A DNA stretch of 35,477 bases from Acidobacteriota bacterium (GTDB taxonomy: Bacteria > Acidobacteriota > Terriglobia > Versatilivoradales > Versatilivoraceae): assembly GCA_003224715.1 (NCBI GenBank), contig QHZP01000008.1, forward strand, positions 55,570-91,046, in the 5' to 3' direction. The translations under genes and the position numbers were made by a program. Under the pieces are notes generated by a model. It saw only the letters and a list, made by a program, of their open reading frames with translations. It had not been told where the DNA came from and did not search any database. This document shows positions 17,589 to 25,770 of this stretch, in pieces. Every line of letters starts with the position of its first letter. Positions within the stretch are counted from its first letter, which is position 1.

Positions 17589-18497
17589 ATGAATAGGAAT
17601 CAATCTAAGTTGTTAGTATGGATTGTCGTGGGTGGAGGAGCTTTTGTTTTATTTGTCGTAACTCTTTTCGCCCTAGTCTTGTTTTCCTTGCGAGAAAATG
17701 AGAGCAGAGATTTTAGCTTCAGCAATAACAAGATTGCCATCTTAGATTTAAACGGTATTATTCTGGAGTCCAAGTCTGTTGTTGACCAACTCCAAAAGTT
17801 CGCTGATAATCCATCAATCAAAGCCATAATTCTCCGAATTGACAGTCCTGGGGGTGGGGTAGCTGCTTCCCAAGAAATCCACAATGAGGTCCTCCGGCTC
17901 AAAAAGAAGAAGAATAAGGTTTTCGTTTCCTCTATGGCTTCAGTCGCAGCGTCTGGGGCCTATTACATAGCCTGTGCTACGGATAAGATTGTGGCCAACC
18001 CGGGAACCATTACGGGAAGTATTGGTGTCATCGCAGAATGGTACAACTATGGAGAGCTCATGAGATGGGCCAAACTTAAGAACGTTGTTCTTAAGAGCGG
18101 TGAGTTCAAGGATGCTCCTTCTCCCGTACGAGACTTAACCGATGGAGAAAAAAAATATTTGCAAAACCTTATCGATGATATGTACAGTCAGTTTCTAACT
18201 GCTGTGGCTGAGGGCAGAAAATTGGATCTTGAAACCGTCAGAAAGTTTTCCGACGGTCGTGTTTACACGGGAAAGGATGCTAAGTCTAAAAAGCTGGTTG
18301 ATGAAATTGGAGGCTTACAGGATGCGATAGAGATAGCTTCTAGACTCGCGAAAATCTCGGGCGAGCCCAAGTTAGTGACTCCTCCTAAGGAGCGAAGAAC
18401 TCTTTTGGACCTTCTAATGGGGGACGTGTCAGAAATCATTCCCTTTAATTCTCACATAAAGGAGACCAGACTACAGTTCTCATATTTATGGAAATAA
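17589..18497 (+). CDS. sppA: Signal peptide peptidase SppA, short form (family S49)
   Basis: A 302-residue membrane-anchored serine protease that digests cleaved signal peptides. One transmembrane helix spans about residues 8-33; the rest faces outside. The substrate-binding loop is RIDSPGGGVAAS (about 83-94), the catalytic serine is probably Ser122 in VAASGAYYIACATDKI, and the general-base lysine is probably Lys174 in KSGEFKDAPSP; the 52-residue spacing matches the B. subtilis short-form enzyme. NPGTITGSIGVIAE lies between them. The length is that of the single-domain form, not the double E. coli type. It sits between rpsA and the HU gene, in the same direction. Confidence 0.96.
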   Translation: MNRNQSKLLVWIVVGGGAFVLFVVTLFALVLFSLRENESRDFSFSNNKIAILDLNGIILESKSVVDQLQKFADNPSIKAIILRIDSPGGGVAASQEIHNEVLRLKKKKNKVFVSSMASVAASGAYYIACATDKIVANPGTITGSIGVIAEWYNYGELMRWAKLKNVVLKSGEFKDAPSPVRDLTDGEKKYLQNLIDDMYSQFLTAVAEGRKLDLETVRKFSDGRVYTGKDAKSKKLVDEIGGLQDAIEIASRLAKISGEPKLVTPPKERRTLLDLLMGDVSEIIPFNSHIKETRLQFSYLWK

Positions 18498-18528
18498 GAT
18501 TCACCAAGCTTTCTCGTTAATCCATCGT

Positions 18529-18537
18529 TGGTATAAT
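18529..18537 (+). promoter_or_regulatory. Extended -10 promoter before the HU gene
   Basis: TGGTATAAT at 18529-18537 combines a perfect TATAAT with the TGn extension, which can replace a good -35; no clear -35 hexamer is visible 16-18 bases upstream. It would start a transcript near 18544, about 80 bases before the HU start codon, giving HU and HIT their own supply apart from rpsA-sppA. Confidence 0.55.
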
Positions 18538-18621
18538 CAGTCGGCAGACCCAGGATTTTCACTTCGAGGAACCATTAATCGCAAAACTTTGAGAACACTT
18601 TACATCGGCAAAGGAGTGAGT

Positions 18622-18897
18622 ATGACGAAAGCAGACCTCGTGGACGAAGTTTCAAAGGTAACTGAGCTGAGCAGGAAAGACTCAGAGGTGATTGTGGAAA
18701 CACTGTTTGACAGCATCATCAAAGCTCTCAAAACGGGCGATAAGTTGGAAGTCCGAGGATTTGGTAGTTTCAGAATCCGTGAGCGCAAGGCAAGACAGGG
18801 GAGAAATCCCAAGACAAGCGAAAAGGTAAGTGTTCCCGAGAAGAAGGTTCCCTATTTCAAGCCCAGTAAGGAATTAAAGGATCTGATCAACACTTAG
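18622..18897 (+). CDS. HU/IHF family DNA-binding protein
   Basis: A 91-residue nucleoid protein. It begins MTKADLVDEVSKVTELSRKD, continues with the dimer helix and the GDKLEVRGFGSFRIRERKAR arm start, the conserved GRNPKTSEKVSVPEKKVPYF intercalating arm, and ends FKPSKELKDLI. It bends and compacts DNA as a dimer. The sequence is about equally close to HU and IHF-alpha descriptions, so no symbol is assigned. An in-frame ATG at 18589 exists, but AAGGAG at 18611-18616, 5 bases before the ATG at 18622, fixes the start. The stop codon lies one base before the next gene's ATG, so the two are translationally linked. Confidence 0.95.
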   Translation: MTKADLVDEVSKVTELSRKDSEVIVETLFDSIIKALKTGDKLEVRGFGSFRIRERKARQGRNPKTSEKVSVPEKKVPYFKPSKELKDLINT

Positions 18898-18898
18898 C

Positions 18899-19381
18899 AT
18901 GGATTATTTATGGAGCCCATGGAGATATCAATACATCGTCAATATCAAAAACACGAAGCACTGTGTGTTCTGTATTGATAGTTCAGCCGAAAGCGACGAA
19001 AAGAAATTCATCCTATTCCGGGGAAAATACAATTTTGTGATGTTAAACATTTTCCCCTACACGACCGGACATGTCCTGGTTAGTCCTTATGAACACGTGT
19101 CCGATTTCTCTGATTGCTCTCCTGAACAAACAGCAGAGATGATGCAGCTTGCCAAGCAGTGCAAGCTCGCCCTTGAACGAAGTTACGAACCCAATGGATT
19201 CAACATAGGCATGAATGTCGGCAAATGCGCCGGGGCAGGAGTTGAGCACCATGTCCACCTTCATATCGTGCCTCGTTGGATTGGAGATGCCAATTTCATG
19301 AGCATCGTTGGGGAAAGTAGAGTTCTACCTGAAACCCTGGAGGTCACCTACCAAAAGTTGAGAAAATTTTTCAAGGAATAG
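18899..19381 (+). CDS. HIT family hydrolase (Ap4A phosphorylase / FHIT-like)
   Basis: A 160-residue HIT protein of the longer class. It starts MDYLWSPWRYQYI, the typical beginning of the diadenosine-tetraphosphate hydrolase/phosphorylase branch, then has CVFC (22-25), the segment RGKYNFVMLNIFPYTTGHVL, GFNIGMNVGKCAGAGVEHH and the histidine triad HHVHLHIVPRW. Such enzymes cleave dinucleoside polyphosphates or nucleotidyl adducts; the exact substrate is not deducible. It is one base downstream of the HU gene and surely cotranscribed. It differs from the HinT-like protein at 11674-12018 in length and subfamily. Confidence 0.93.
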   Translation: MDYLWSPWRYQYIVNIKNTKHCVFCIDSSAESDEKKFILFRGKYNFVMLNIFPYTTGHVLVSPYEHVSDFSDCSPEQTAEMMQLAKQCKLALERSYEPNGFNIGMNVGKCAGAGVEHHVHLHIVPRWIGDANFMSIVGESRVLPETLEVTYQKLRKFFKE

Positions 19382-19590
19382 GTTTCCCCGCCTTTGACGC
19401 GGTTTAATAATTGCAAGTACAAGAAAGACCTGTCTCTCCCGAACTGCCTCTCTAAAAAAATTAGACTTATAGAAATTGCTGAGGATGACGATATCTTGGT
19501 TGGAAATGGTCAAACCAGTCTCCTCAAATAGCGGTTGCGAAGATGTAACCGGATACCCTGAATAGAACAAATTTGTAATCAGCTTGAAAT

Positions 19591-20712
19591 ATGTTTTACG
19601 CTATTCGCGAACAAGGCTTTGGACTAAAAATCCTTAGCAGCCTGCGCTGTGGCATTATTTCAGTGAACTTGCAGAGAGAGGTCACGGCAATAAACGAAAT
19701 CGCGATACGGATTTTTGAGTTGGACCATGTCGACCACGTTGGCAAGAAAGTTGAAGAGGTATTTGGGGATCAACCGCAACTTCTACAAATACTCAACGAC
19801 GCCTACCAAATGAAAAATTTGCCAAGCCGAGCCGAACTGGAGCTAAACATTAAAGATGGGAATAGCCGGACCGTAGGTTATACCATCTCCTTTATCAAGA
19901 AAGACGATGTTGATATTGAAGGTATTTCTCTTTTCCTGAAAGATTTAACTCTTGTCGAGCAAATGAATGAGCAGGAAAAACTGAAAGATCGGCTGGCGGC
20001 CCTGGGTCAAATGGCAGCAGGTTTAGCTCATGAAATTAGAAACCCATTGGCCGCCATTGAACTCACTACGAGCTTAATAAAGCGCAAACTAAGCGACTAT
20101 CCGGCCCATGTGTCGCAACTGGATTCGATCCATTCCGAAGTGAGAAAAATGAACAAAATCGTTTCAGACTGTCTGGAGTTTGTGAGACCTGTAAAGGTCA
20201 GCACAGAAAAGGTTGATTTGCAGTCCCTGCTGGAAGAATCCCTGGTCAATTCGCTTTCTACAGTGAAAAAGGACGGAATTCAGGTTAGAAGGACCTATTA
20301 TTCAATACCGCCCGTTTCCCTCGACCACGATCAGATGAAACAAGTCTTTGTAAACATCTTGATCAATGCCTTGCAGGCGATTGGCCAAAATGGCACTATC
20401 GAAGTCGCCTGTGGCCCCTCATCCCTCATCCAAAAGAATGGCGTTCATTCCAAGGGAAAACATGCTGAAACGAATCTTAGTCTGCAGGTTAACTTGGCAC
20501 CCTATGCCTGGGTAAAAATTAGCGACAATGGCCACGGCATCCCAGGCGATTTCTTAAGTAGAATTTTTTATCCCTTCTTTACCACCAAGGAGAAGGGATC
20601 AGGGATCGGTTTGGCTATCGCTCAAAAGATCATCGATAGTCATCGAGGAAGTATTGATGTGGAAAGTGAAGTGGGGAAAGGGACTGCCTTTATTATTAAA
20701 CTTCCGCTGTAA
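19591..20712 (+). CDS. PAS-domain sensor histidine kinase, NtrB-like
   Basis: A 373-residue cytoplasmic kinase without transmembrane segments. A PAS domain covers about residues 12-120 (GIISVNLQREVTAINEIA). The dimerisation/phosphoacceptor domain has the H-box LAHEIRNPLAAIE with His147. The catalytic domain shows the N-box NILINALQAI, G1 DNGHGIP, F-box FYPFFTTK and G2 GSGIGLAI. A non-conserved insert lies between N and G1 (about 275-300). It would phosphorylate the response regulator encoded 51 bases downstream. The signal sensed by the PAS domain is unknown. A 209-base gap separates it from the HIT gene, with a weak TTGACG/TACAAG promoter candidate at about 19394-19423. Confidence 0.95.
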   Translation: MFYAIREQGFGLKILSSLRCGIISVNLQREVTAINEIAIRIFELDHVDHVGKKVEEVFGDQPQLLQILNDAYQMKNLPSRAELELNIKDGNSRTVGYTISFIKKDDVDIEGISLFLKDLTLVEQMNEQEKLKDRLAALGQMAAGLAHEIRNPLAAIELTTSLIKRKLSDYPAHVSQLDSIHSEVRKMNKIVSDCLEFVRPVKVSTEKVDLQSLLEESLVNSLSTVKKDGIQVRRTYYSIPPVSLDHDQMKQVFVNILINALQAIGQNGTIEVACGPSSLIQKNGVHSKGKHAETNLSLQVNLAPYAWVKISDNGHGIPGDFLSRIFYPFFTTKEKGSGIGLAIAQKIIDSHRGSIDVESEVGKGTAFIIKLPL

Positions 20713-20763
20713 GGAACGAATTACTCAACCACAATTGAATTCATTCGAAGGACGTTGGAAAGC

Positions 20764-22143
20764 ATGGGGAAGATTCTAGTAGTAGAAGATAACGATGTGC
20801 TCAGAATGAGTGTCGTCCAAGCCCTAGTGGAAAATAGCCACAATGTCTCAGAAGTGTCAGACGGCGAAGAAGCCACTGAAAGACTCCAAGAAGAAAGCTA
20901 CGATGTGGTTCTAACCGACATGCGGATGCCCAAGAAAAGTGGACTCGAGGTTTTGCGCTTTGCCAAGCAAGTGAACGAACTAACGGTGGTTATCATGATG
21001 ACTGCCTTTGGCACCATTGAAAGCGCAGTCGAAGCCATGAAAAATGGCGCCTATGATTACATTCAAAAGCCTTTTGAGCTGGAAGAGCTAGAAGTAAAAA
21101 TTAATCGCGCTCTTGAGCATCGCAGGGACTCAGGCGTACTACAAATATTGCGTAGTCAGAGCAACGTGCTTCTCGAACACAATGATATTGTAGGCACTAG
21201 TCCGCAAATCAAGAAGATACTGGAGATTATAAAAAAGATCGCTAAGAGCAATGCCTCCATTTTGATTACGGGTGAGACGGGGACTGGCAAAGAACTAATT
21301 GCTTCTCTGGTTCACTACAATAGTCTCAGAGCAAAACAGAGTTTTGTAAAGGTCAACTGCGCAGCGTTGCAGGAGAATCTTCTGGAAAGCGAGCTTTTCG
21401 GCCACGAGAAAGGCGCCTTTACCAGTGCAGACCGTCAACGAATTGGCAGATTTGAACAGGCCAACTTCGGCACCCTCTTCTTGGATGAAATTGGAGATAT
21501 GAGTCCCAGCACTCAAGCCAAAGTACTTCGAGTTCTGCAAGAACAGGAATTTGAGAGACTGGGCGGAATGAAAACCATCAAGGTCGATGTACGTATCATT
21601 GCTGCCACTAACAAGAATTTGAAGGAAGCCATTACCAGTCACCGCTTCCGCGAAGACCTCTATTACCGCTTGAACACCGTCTCCATAGAAATGCCCGCTC
21701 TGCGGGAGAGAAAAGAAGATGTCCTCCCATTGGCTAACTTTTTCGTAAAAAAATACGGGGATGAACTCAAGAAAAACTTGGTTGGATTCTCCCCTCAGGC
21801 CGCTAAATACCTGACCCGACATAATTGGCCTGGCAATATACGCGAGTTACAGAATACCATTGAACGAGCTGTCTTGATGGCTGAGTCTAATGTCATTGAG
21901 GCCGAAGATCTATCTCTTAATTCGACCTCTGCCGATTCTTCATACGCTGACGCCGTGAAGATAAAAATACCGCCGGGCGGTATTAAACTGGATGATCTGG
22001 AGCGTGACACCATTCTCGAAGCACTCAAGATGAGTAATTGGATCCAGAAGGATGCGGCAGAACTCCTCGGAGTCAGTCGCCGCGTTCTTAACTATAAGGT
22101 TAAGATTCATAATATAACTCATGAACGCTGGCGTAGAAAGTAA
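20764..22143 (+). CDS. Sigma54-dependent response regulator, NtrC family
   Basis: From the ATG at 20764 it has 459 residues. The receiver domain begins MGKILVVEDND and has the phosphoacceptor Asp52 in VVLTDMRMP. The AAA+ domain has Walker A GETGTGKE, Walker B LFLDEIGDM, and the arginine-finger segment FREDLYYRLN. The C-terminal Fis-type helix-turn-helix reads KDAAELLGVSRRVLNYKV. The loop that touches sigma54, normally GAFTGA, here reads GAFTSA. The protein should activate sigma54 promoters after phosphorylation by the kinase encoded just upstream. No clear -24/-12 promoter was found in the window, so targets are probably elsewhere. A TTG at 20755 would add three residues. Confidence 0.95.
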   Translation: MGKILVVEDNDVLRMSVVQALVENSHNVSEVSDGEEATERLQEESYDVVLTDMRMPKKSGLEVLRFAKQVNELTVVIMMTAFGTIESAVEAMKNGAYDYIQKPFELEELEVKINRALEHRRDSGVLQILRSQSNVLLEHNDIVGTSPQIKKILEIIKKIAKSNASILITGETGTGKELIASLVHYNSLRAKQSFVKVNCAALQENLLESELFGHEKGAFTSADRQRIGRFEQANFGTLFLDEIGDMSPSTQAKVLRVLQEQEFERLGGMKTIKVDVRIIAATNKNLKEAITSHRFREDLYYRLNTVSIEMPALRERKEDVLPLANFFVKKYGDELKKNLVGFSPQAAKYLTRHNWPGNIRELQNTIERAVLMAESNVIEAEDLSLNSTSADSSYADAVKIKIPPGGIKLDDLERDTILEALKMSNWIQKDAAELLGVSRRVLNYKVKIHNITHERWRRK

Positions 22144-22297
22144 ATGGTTAAGTACAGGCCTTCGTCAGCCCTGTCCCTTTAAGTAACAGCTCAAACCAGT
22201 TACCCGCAACCTGCATTTCGAAAGACGTCTGCTGTTCACAGCCAGCAACCTTGCAAGGGCCATCGAGCGAACGAAGGACGCGGCGATTCCTTAGAAG

Positions 22298-24808
22298 CTA
22301 AGGAATGCCCATAACAATACTGGGGTCATCGGTCCCATTATTGATCTTGCTGGCCCAAGCGTGGATGGGCTGATCGGATATCAACTTCAGATAGGCGTCA
22401 ATTCCGGTCGGTGAGTTAGTGCCCAGAATGTTCCGCACAATATCATTGATTTGCGTTAATCCGTTGGCAGGAACTGTGATGGTCCGGGTTCCCAGCAGGT
22501 TTCCGGAACTGCCTATGAGTTGAAGGGTGACGCGAGCAGTGACTGGCCCTAGATTGTTGACACCCAGATTAGTCCTAAAAGTGCCTGGAGTCCCTCGATC
22601 ACCACTGTCCACTACTTCAGCAACAACCCGCCGCAGGGTAGCGTCCGCCGGGCTGACAGCCGGGAAAAATCCGGCCGTCCCGTCGGCACTTCTTACCTCG
22701 GAAATGGCAGTCAAAAGGTTTCCACCGGCAGATTCCACGGTCAGTGGACCAAAGGAGTTCGGCGGCGCTCCTATATCCCCCAAAACATCCGCACTCCGAT
22801 AGAATCCTCTTGGCGGGAGTTGTCGGCTAAGAGTCCCAATGACGCCACCGTTGGGGTCGCGAGCCGTTAAGATAATTTGATTTTTTACATCCTCGCGATT
22901 AATCACCACCAGTAGCGTCTTAAAACGATCTGTGCCCGACGCTGAAGGGATTAGAAGTTTAACGCCAGTCTCCGAAATCTCCTGCCCCACGGCCGCCTCC
23001 AGACTGGGGTCTTCGGTACCATTATCGATCTTACTGGCCCAAGCATGGATGGGTTGATCACTCGTCAATTTCAAATAGCCAATGAGCCCGGTAGCAGAGC
23101 TACTTCCCAAGATACTCCTTACAATGTCATTCACCTGAAGCATCCCTTGTGACGGGACTTGAAGCGCATGACTCCCCAATGCTGAACCGTCACTGTTCAT
23201 TAAACTCACTTGCACGTTAGCCAGCGAAGGGCTGAGATTGTTGACTCCCAGATTGGTTCGGAACGTGCCCGAGGTTCCCCGCCCACCGGTATCCACCACC
23301 TCTGCGATGACGCGTTCTGTCGAAGCCGTCTTCTCTGCTCGCCCTGCAAAAAAACCGCCTGTTCCGACAGTACTTCTGACTTCTGAAACTGCCGCCAGCA
23401 TTTTGTTGTTGGACGATTCGACCGTTAACGGGCCAAATGAACCCATCGGCAGCTTAAGCCCTCCTAAGATATCAGTGCTGCGAAAGAATCCTCCCGGCGG
23501 CAGGGAGACATTCAAGCTTCCATCAACGGCGCCGTCCACACGCCGGCTGGTAATCGCGACTTCATTGGTGCTCGAGTCCTGATTGACAACAAAAAGCAGC
23601 GAGGTGAATCGATCCGATTTTGCTGATGAGGGAATCAGTGTCTGTTGACTATTATTAGACGGGGGACTGGTCACTCGAATCCGATGAATACTGCCTCCGT
23701 AGTTGACCACATAGATCTCTCCTTCCTCGTCCTCTCCAAAGGAGCTGATGTTGAAACCAGGACGCAGAAGTTCGGATCGGGTCCACGTACCACGGTTGGT
23801 TTCGGTGAGTCCCCAGATCCGTGAAGAGCCAAAATCAGCAAACAGATAAGTTCCGATCAAATCGGGAAATTGTCTCCCCCGATAAACGTAACCGCCTGTC
23901 ACTGCTATCCCCAGGGAATGATCGTATTCATTAATGGGCAGTAATAGTCCTGTGGTTGTGCAGCCCGTCGAAGGAGAGAAGCAATGAGCCCCTTCCATAA
24001 TGTTCCAGCCATAATTCCCTCCCCTCTCAATGATATCTACCTCTTCGAACGCGTTCTGGCCCACATCTGCCAGAAAGAGCCTGCCGTTGGCGCGATCAAA
24101 TGAAAACCGCCAAGGATTTCTCAAGCCGTATGCCCAAATTTCATCGGCGCCGACCGTATTGACAAAGGGATTATTTGGCGGAACGGTATAAGTGAAGCCG
24201 TTATCAACGTCAATTCGAAGCAGTTTTCCCAAGAGCGAGTTCTTGTTTTGCCCATTCCCCATGGGATCGCCACCTGAACCACCATCCCCCATACCAATGT
24301 AAAGGTATCCATCCGGACCAAACTGGAGTTGTCCTCCATTGTGATTCTCGAAAGGCTGATCAATCTCAAGTATGACTTTCTCGGTTGTATCGGCAATGTT
24401 AGGGTTGGTGGCTGATGCCTGGTACTCGGCTATAACAGTTTTTAGATTAGGGCGACTGGCTGTGTAGTTGATGAAAAAGCGCCGATTGTTCCTGTAATCC
24501 GGATGAAAAGCGACGCTTAGAAGTCCCATCTCCCCGCCCGAAGTCACGCTGGTGTGGATGTCTAGAAACGGGGTGCCAAGCAGATTTCCATTTTGGGAGA
24601 TCAAAATCGCGCCGGCTTGCTCAACAATGAATAGGCGACCGGATCCATCCCCTCCATGGGTGACGTAAACTGGATTGGAAAGCCCGGAAATTACGGTATC
24701 CAAAGCAATGGTTGGTGGATCCACGGCTAAAGTATTTGGAGCAGGATTTACAAGGATCAAAAGCAGAAACAACAGGCTGGCAAAAAGCAATCTTAAAAAG
24801 TTGGGCAT
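22298..24808 (-). CDS. Secreted PQQ-dependent aldose sugar dehydrogenase with two C-terminal tandem modules
   Basis: An 836-residue exported protein. Residues 1-29 are a signal peptide (LLFASLLFLLLILV core). Residues 35-378 form the soluble glucose dehydrogenase beta-propeller: FENHNGGQLQFGPDGYLYIG with the probable catalytic His156, GMGDGGSGGDP, GLRNPWRFSFD and GGNYGWNIMEG. This domain oxidises aldoses in the periplasm and passes electrons to PQQ and the respiratory chain; YliI-type relatives show this activity. Residues 390-602 and 618-830 are two copies of a 213-residue module (IPS..DRF, FGPLTVES, FRTNLGVNNL, SDQPIHAWASKI) at an exact offset of 228 residues, of unknown function. No good ribosome binding site is seen. 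It follows metF in the same direction after 107 bases. Confidence 0.9.
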   Translation of the reverse strand: MPNFLRLLFASLLFLLLILVNPAPNTLAVDPPTIALDTVISGLSNPVYVTHGGDGSGRLFIVEQAGAILISQNGNLLGTPFLDIHTSVTSGGEMGLLSVAFHPDYRNNRRFFINYTASRPNLKTVIAEYQASATNPNIADTTEKVILEIDQPFENHNGGQLQFGPDGYLYIGMGDGGSGGDPMGNGQNKNSLLGKLLRIDVDNGFTYTVPPNNPFVNTVGADEIWAYGLRNPWRFSFDRANGRLFLADVGQNAFEEVDIIERGGNYGWNIMEGAHCFSPSTGCTTTGLLLPINEYDHSLGIAVTGGYVYRGRQFPDLIGTYLFADFGSSRIWGLTETNRGTWTRSELLRPGFNISSFGEDEEGEIYVVNYGGSIHRIRVTSPPSNNSQQTLIPSSAKSDRFTSLLFVVNQDSSTNEVAITSRRVDGAVDGSLNVSLPPGGFFRSTDILGGLKLPMGSFGPLTVESSNNKMLAAVSEVRSTVGTGGFFAGRAEKTASTERVIAEVVDTGGRGTSGTFRTNLGVNNLSPSLANVQVSLMNSDGSALGSHALQVPSQGMLQVNDIVRSILGSSSATGLIGYLKLTSDQPIHAWASKIDNGTEDPSLEAAVGQEISETGVKLLIPSASGTDRFKTLLVVINREDVKNQIILTARDPNGGVIGTLSRQLPPRGFYRSADVLGDIGAPPNSFGPLTVESAGGNLLTAISEVRSADGTAGFFPAVSPADATLRRVVAEVVDSGDRGTPGTFRTNLGVNNLGPVTARVTLQLIGSSGNLLGTRTITVPANGLTQINDIVRNILGTNSPTGIDAYLKLISDQPIHAWASKINNGTDDPSIVMGIP
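22319..23641 (-). repeat. Tandem duplication encoding two 213-residue modules
   Basis: Copy 1 covers 23003-23641 and copy 2 covers 22319-22957. At the protein level they align end to end without any net gap. Strings such as GTFRTNLGVNNL, SEVRS and SDQPIHAWASKI recur at the same positions, while other parts have diverged, so the duplication is old. Confidence 0.85.
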
Positions 24809-24915
24809 TTATTGAATAGTGTGGGAATCTGCTTTCAGCACGTGAGCAACGATAGTCGCCCGTGCTGGGAGGCCGTCTCCAAACTTCAGTCCTTTTTCCG
24901 AGGGGAGATTGAGGA

Positions 24916-25770
24916 TCAACTTTTCAGGTTCTTGAAAATCTCCCAGGTTGCCTTGGAACGGTTGAGGGTGTAAAAGTGTATCCCAGGGGCCCTTTCTTCC
25001 AGTAATTCGTGGCACTGGACGGTCGCGTATTCAACTCCACACCTCTCAACCTCCGCTGGATCATTCTGAACCGATTCAATACGTTGGAGCAATTCGCCTG
25101 GAATCTTGGCCCCACACATTTCTGTGAAACGTTTAATTTGTGGAACGCTCAATATCGGCATAATACCTGGGATGATGGGAAGATTGATGCCTGCTTTTCT
25201 GGCACGCTCGACAAAACTAAAGAAGTCGCGATTATCAAAAAAAAGTTGGGTTATTAGAAAATCTGCCCCGGCATCCACTTTGCGCTTGAGATTGATCAAG
25301 TCTTGTTCCAGGCTGGCGCATTCAGGATGCTTTTCTGGGTAAGAGGCTACGCCGATACAAAGGTCATAATGCGAACGAATGAAATGGACCAACTCGTTGG
25401 CGTAGCGAGGATCAGGAAGGAATGCCGCTTGCCCCTTGGGAGGGTCTCCTCGCAAAGCCAAGACGTTTTCCATTCTATTGGCCACGAGCTCCTCTAACAC
25501 CTGCTGGACTTCTTGCCTGGAAGCGGCCACACAGGTTAGATGTGCCATGCTCTCCACGCCCAAGCTATGCTTGATGCGCGTGACCAAGTCGATGGTCTTG
25601 CGTCGAGTGCTTCCACCTGCACCGTAAGTTACCGAGACAAATGTGGGATCGAGCTGTTTTAATAGTTTGACAGTTTCAAAAAGGCTTTGAAATCCAGCCT
25701 CCTCCTTAGGAGGGAAAAATTCAAAGGAAAAACAGGGGCTCTCTCGCTTGAGAAAGTCTCGAATCTTCAT
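24916..25770 (-). CDS. metF: 5,10-methylenetetrahydrofolate reductase
   Basis: A 284-residue FAD enzyme that makes 5-methyl-THF for methionine synthesis. Motifs run in the usual order: FSFEFFPPK with catalytic Glu17, VSVTYGAGGSTR, HLTCVAASR, NVLALRGDPPKG, GVASYPEKHPE, DFLITQLFFDN, PGIMPILS and IHFYTLNRS at the C-terminus. The length is that of bacterial MetF (E. coli 296). The ATG at 25770 touches the stop codon of the upstream MFS gene (25771) with no intervening base; the GGAAG inside the end of that gene may act as ribosome binding site. No metH or metE is present in the window. Confidence 0.97.
   Translation of the reverse strand: MKIRDFLKRESPCFSFEFFPPKEEAGFQSLFETVKLLKQLDPTFVSVTYGAGGSTRRKTIDLVTRIKHSLGVESMAHLTCVAASRQEVQQVLEELVANRMENVLALRGDPPKGQAAFLPDPRYANELVHFIRSHYDLCIGVASYPEKHPECASLEQDLINLKRKVDAGADFLITQLFFDNRDFFSFVERARKAGINLPIIPGIMPILSVPQIKRFTEMCGAKIPGELLQRIESVQNDPAEVERCGVEYATVQCHELLEERAPGIHFYTLNRSKATWEIFKNLKS

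Noticed and set aside
22287-22305. Perfect TTCCTTAG/CTAAGGAA palindrome at the end of the sugar dehydrogenase gene
   Set aside because: A short AT-rich stem with no T-run, containing the stop codon itself; not convincing as a terminator.
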